From NCBI GenBank assembly GCA_028564675.1, contig JAOVVO010000269.1, positions 34,417-98,416 of the forward strand: DNA of 64,000 nucleotides. The letters are read 5' to 3'. Positions 60,157-64,000 of this stretch are shown here, piece after piece. The stretch is from Onchocerca lupi (Eukaryota > Nematoda > Chromadorea > Rhabditida > Onchocercidae). The notes beneath the pieces are model-generated. The model was not told where the DNA came from, searched no databases, and saw only the letters and a program-made list of their open reading frames with translations. The position numbers were made by a program, and so were the translations under genes. Positions within the stretch are counted from its first letter, which is position 1; every line of letters starts with the position of its first letter.

Positions 60157-63100
60157 CTCATAATATCTAGTGTCTTTGGCCTAAGAAGTTCTGCGAAGGT
60201 AACGAGAAGTTTGAAGAACAAGAGTGTGGTGACTGGTCATCAAGAGTTGTCAATGACCAATTAAGAATAATTACCAAGTTGATCTTCTTATAAATACACA
60301 AGATTAGTGAAGAATGCAATGTCAGCCACTTAGATCCATTCTTTGGCGTCTCAATGAAAAAGCTGAATAAATGAGTTGCCTGATGAACTTGACCAATAAT
60401 CAAAAAACCTTCGTTTTGAAATGTTTCTTTTATTTTACACAACCACAATCTCGATTCGATTGTAATGTAGAACGAAAAAGGAAAAAACATCAAAGCACTT
60501 ATCAGACAGAATTTGGACCCAAAAATAAATATAACCATTGTTTTGTGGCCAATTGTCACTATGACCTCCTGGATCTACTATAATTAACAAAGACATATTC
60601 AAGCCTAGCTACAATGAGAAAAATTTTATTGAAAAGGGATTTTATAGAAAAAAATTTTCTGAATAAAAGAATAATTTTGACAACTTTTACCGCCTTCTTA
60701 CGATATATCTATTCACTAGGTCAGAAAAGAACTATTTTTCCTGCTAAATAAAAAATCAATCTGGAATAAATGATATCCGTTGGGAAATAGGAAAGGAAGA
60801 GGCATCAAATTTTGTTTGGTTATTAATAAATTAATCAATTGCTTCATTTTCCTTGAAAAAAAGTATTAACTTAAAATATACGCCTGTCATAAATATATTA
60901 AGTGCATTGTTGAGAATGAAGAATGAACTTAAATTTTTGAGCATAATAAATTTGTTTATTTCAAAAAGATGTAGATGTAGATGACAATCTAAGCTTGAGA
61001 AAGGAGCAGCAAAGAGCTACTGGCTAATGACTATTTTGAAAAATGAAGTACAATTTAATGATGTGATCAAGACGGCATTATAGTTCATTATTGGAAAATA
61101 CTTAAAAATGATACAACACATTAATTCATTACTTGAACTCCCAGACATAATTTATTATCAGCCGCTTTGTGCAGCTGTGTTGAGTAGAACTTAAACTTCG
61201 ATATTATAAATGAAATATGTCTAAGAATTTGATTATTTGGAATCTGAAAGCAATATTATACTTGGATAAACTTACCCAAAGGAAAGTGCTTCTTTACTGA
61301 GCCAAATATAATCACCCAATGACATTTAGACAAGTTTTGGCTGCAAAAAAAAGGTGAAAAATAAATGGAAAATTGATATTTCACGATTACGCTACGCCTT
61401 TTATCAAAGTGTATTGTGGCATTAATAACAGTGAATTTGAAGAAAAGAGAAATATGAAAAAACAAAAATGTACAGAAAGCAAAACAATCCAAATTCCACA
61501 GGAATTGAGAAGCATATTTAAACGAAAGAATATATGAATCGAAAGAGAGAAAACAAAATTTTTGATTTCTTATCTTCCTTAGTCTATCTATTCCACGCTC
61601 TTTCCTCCAGTCAGGTTAAAAAAAAGAAATGTGGGATGAAAAAAAGAGTGAAATAAAATTTGAAATGAACTTAGCAGCTTAATCTATCATTCTTTATCAA
61701 ATGGTGGGAAATGGTGCTAAGAATAATCTTTATTTATAATTAAAAGAAACAATTTAACTTTGGGTAAAAGTACATTAATAAGTGATGAAACTTAACGATT
61801 TCACATTATTGAAATATAGAAAATAATGAATGGATGAGACGCTGGTAATTAACGACGATAATGAGAAATGTTCTTTTCATTCATTGGATAATGTGAAATT
61901 CTAGAAGGCATTGTGCTTAGTAGAAAAGTAATCTTATAAATATCAATTCTTTTTATTTATTCCCAGACAAATTGGATCTGATGAATTGCTTCAAAGCAAT
62001 ATAAGAGGAAAGTCGGAAGATTTGAAAAGACTAATGTTTTATCAAATATAACAAAGTTAATTTATATATCTAAGATGGAATTATGAAGAGATGAGATCAG
62101 ATTTTGAACTAATAGTCATCAATTTCATTTAAACAATAATTTTGATTGCCTGATAACTTGGAGGATGCAAAAATATTGAACAATAGTAAATAATAAAAAG
62201 AACTGAAAGCCATTAGTGGTATCAGTTCTTAGATTACACCTGGCTGCATGCTGGGTCTTGCTGATGTGTGTTGATCCAACCTAATTTCCTACACTTTTTT
62301 TTTCGGTGCGAAGATACAGTATTTCTTACAGGAAACATATCACTTCGTTTCATAACCATTATCAACAATCGTTTGAAGCTTGATATAAAAAATATTGTAA
62401 AGACTGGTCTGAATCAAATCGGATATATGGAATAATTTGAATCAAAAAGCAGTATATATTAGACGAAACAAGTTTGAAAAAAAAAAAAGATTTGGAGAAA
62501 ATCGAATAAAGTAGGACTTTAAATTGAAGACAAATTGAGGATTAGGGAAACAAGAATCTAAAGTTTCAGTCCAAATATGCTCAGATAAAAATACTTAATG
62601 CCAAGAATCTAAATAAGATTCCTTGAAATAATAGTATCAGCAAAAATAATGATAAAAATGGCAGTTATCATTGGTGAAAGATAAACTTTTATATAGCACT
62701 CATATTAATTTGGAATTTATTGTAGACAATTAAAGCTTGCAATTTTGTAATTTTCTTTTTCCAAATTTTCATTATTGGAAGAAATAAATGAAAGAAAAAA
62801 AGCTTAACTTAAACACGGAAATTTCAATCGTAACTTCGAAAATAAAAAAGTGGTGAAAATTAAAGAATGTGATAAGGAAACAATTAATTTTGCTACTTTA
62901 TTCGATAAGATGTATTTCTAAATTTATTTAGTTAATATAAATCAAACAGTTGGTGCAAGATTGAATAAAACATAGCAGAATTTCAGTTTACTCCAATTTT
63001 AATTGGAATAAACAAATAAATGAAGAAATTTAGTTACAATCATTTTTAATGCTATTTCTGAGAATGAAAGCGCGAAATTTTGCAAGTTGGAGACATTATT

Positions 63101-63459
63101 CTTAGAGATCAAATCGTCTTGGCTACGGTTGATGGAATGAGCATTTCTTCCTTGGCTTCCTTGGCTGGCAACTTCTCTTCCACGCAATCAGTAAATTAAT
63201 AGAAGCTACGTCTCTTGCTTCCTTTGCATAAATGATGAAAGATCACATCAAATGAAAACATTTATTCAAAAGAAAAACAGATGAGAAAAAAGAATTTTAT
63301 CTGGGATGAGAGGTTTCTGAAAGGATTGAAAGTGTCGAATTATCGGTGATTTGTAAGCAGCTGATGCCACTCGTGGTATTCTTGATGGATTCACACTTCT
63401 CTGCTTCTTCTCATTGCTAATGTTATCGTTTCAAGGCTTTCAAAAAGTGCCAAAGTATT

Positions 63460-63497
63460 GCCAACACACATTTGCTTGCATGCTTGCATGTGTTGGC
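63460..63497. repeat. Hairpin with 9-bp perfect arms
   Basis: GCCAACACA at 63460-63468 pairs with TGTGTTGGC at 63489-63497 around a TTGCATGC-rich centre that is itself nearly repeated (CTTGCATGCTTGCATG). It is GC-richer than its surroundings. Confidence 0.75.
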
Positions 63498-63586
63498 TTT
63501 GCGTTCATCCTTGTCCCTTCCATCATTTTTCTACTACTTTTACAACAACAAAACATTTCGTTTGAACTTTGCAATAAAAAGTGAGC

Positions 63587-63811
63587 ATGATCTATGATCA
63601 ACATATCGAGGTATCAGATAATGATAATCTACGCAGTCTTTATCACTCTATTACTTCACTCATCAATCTTCATTGCATTATAAAAAGAATATCTAAGAAT
63701 AAAAAATTTGCGAAAGAGAAAATAGACAGAGCCATTAGAAATGAGCTGAAAGAAATTGAATCTGAAGATGAAAATTCTTCTAAAAATATTCTAAAGTTAA
63801 TTCAACTATAA
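63587..63811 (+). CDS. Unassigned 74-codon ORF near the window end
   Basis: This ATG-initiated open frame encodes a charged protein with an acidic C-terminus (ELKEIESEDENSSKN). Its composition is more protein-like than most short frames here, but no domain is recognised and no splice sites were placed. It could be a single-exon small protein, an exon of a gene continuing past 64000, or chance. Confidence 0.2.
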   Translation: MIYDQHIEVSDNDNLRSLYHSITSLINLHCIIKRISKNKKFAKEKIDRAIRNELKEIESEDENSSKNILKLIQL

Positions 63812-64000
63812 TTTACAAAACTTTGAAATTGTTGTATTTAATTTTTTCTAAAATTTTGAAATGAACATTTTCTTCTGAATCATCACAAAACAAATAACAA
63901 TTTTGATGAAAGAAAATGACAGAATTGATGATTGTAATTGTTTCAATAAAAGTAGTAAAATTCTTAAAAAATGAAATAATAGACGAGAAATATATATATA

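Larger units (their letters stand above)
58119..64000. other. Region upstream of tsct-1 with no recognised gene
   Basis: About 5.9 kb of AT-rich DNA. It contains small unassigned ORFs (59875-60156 and 63587-63811 on +, 60167-60559 on -), an imperfect direct repeat at 59658/59963, a TGATC-rich patch at 59605-59640 and a hairpin at 63460-63497. It may include tsct-1 promoters or 5' exons of a longer isoform, and the start of a gene beyond the window. Confidence 0.5.

Noticed and set aside
60167..60559. 130-codon minus-strand ORF
   Set aside because: Starts with GTG, is hydrophobic and Ser-rich without domains, and overlaps a + strand frame of similar quality; length is near chance expectation.
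63108..63200. Minus-strand coding-like phrase (EEKLPAKEAKEEM)
   Set aside because: The phrase looks like a protein C-terminus, but a stop lies just upstream and no usable splice acceptor precedes it.

Overview
This window is nuclear DNA from a nematode. It is strongly AT-rich, has small exons split by mostly short to medium introns with TTTCAG-type acceptors, and is full of homopolymer tracts and microsatellites. Several genes start directly after an acceptor-like site with only 2-18 bases of leader, as expected for spliced-leader trans-splicing. The gene set (tetrathymosin, a short TSC22 protein, a GAP1-type RasGAP, an IER protein) and the sequence texture suggest a filarial/spirurid nematode. 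The species call is inference.

Layout. 1-7.5 kb: no gene recognised; microsatellites and a 19-bp-arm hairpin. 7.5-26.9 kb (+): a 16-exon RasGAP of the RASA2/RASA3 (GAP1) family, whose exon phases close exactly to 934 codons. Its 8.3-kb intron 2 holds a decayed Helitron/Helentron with inverted 24-bp ends, a probable BEL/Pao fragment and several repeats. Its 4.9-kb intron 4 holds a miRNA-like hairpin. 28.9-30.9 kb (-): a five-exon tetrathymosin-beta gene (tth-1). 31.7 kb: a pure (AAT)37 tract. 38.4-40.6 kb (-): five in-phase 3' exons of a gene with a possible SLED (Scm-like embedded) domain; its 5' end is not seen. 46.7-48.2 kb: a GC-richer interval with a tandem repeat and a candidate exon. 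48.9-50.8 kb (+): a three-exon immediate-early-response (IER) gene. 55.3-58.1 kb (-): a four-exon TSC22/GILZ-type gene (tsct-1). 58.1-64 kb: no gene recognised, only small unassigned ORFs.

The five genes do not form an operon: they are far apart and on alternating strands. Functionally they cover Ras signal termination (RasGAP), actin-monomer buffering (tetrathymosin), possible chromatin regulation (SLED-like) and transcriptional response regulation (IER, TSC22).

Exon models below were built by hand from splice consensus, reading-frame phase and family resemblance. No database search was possible.
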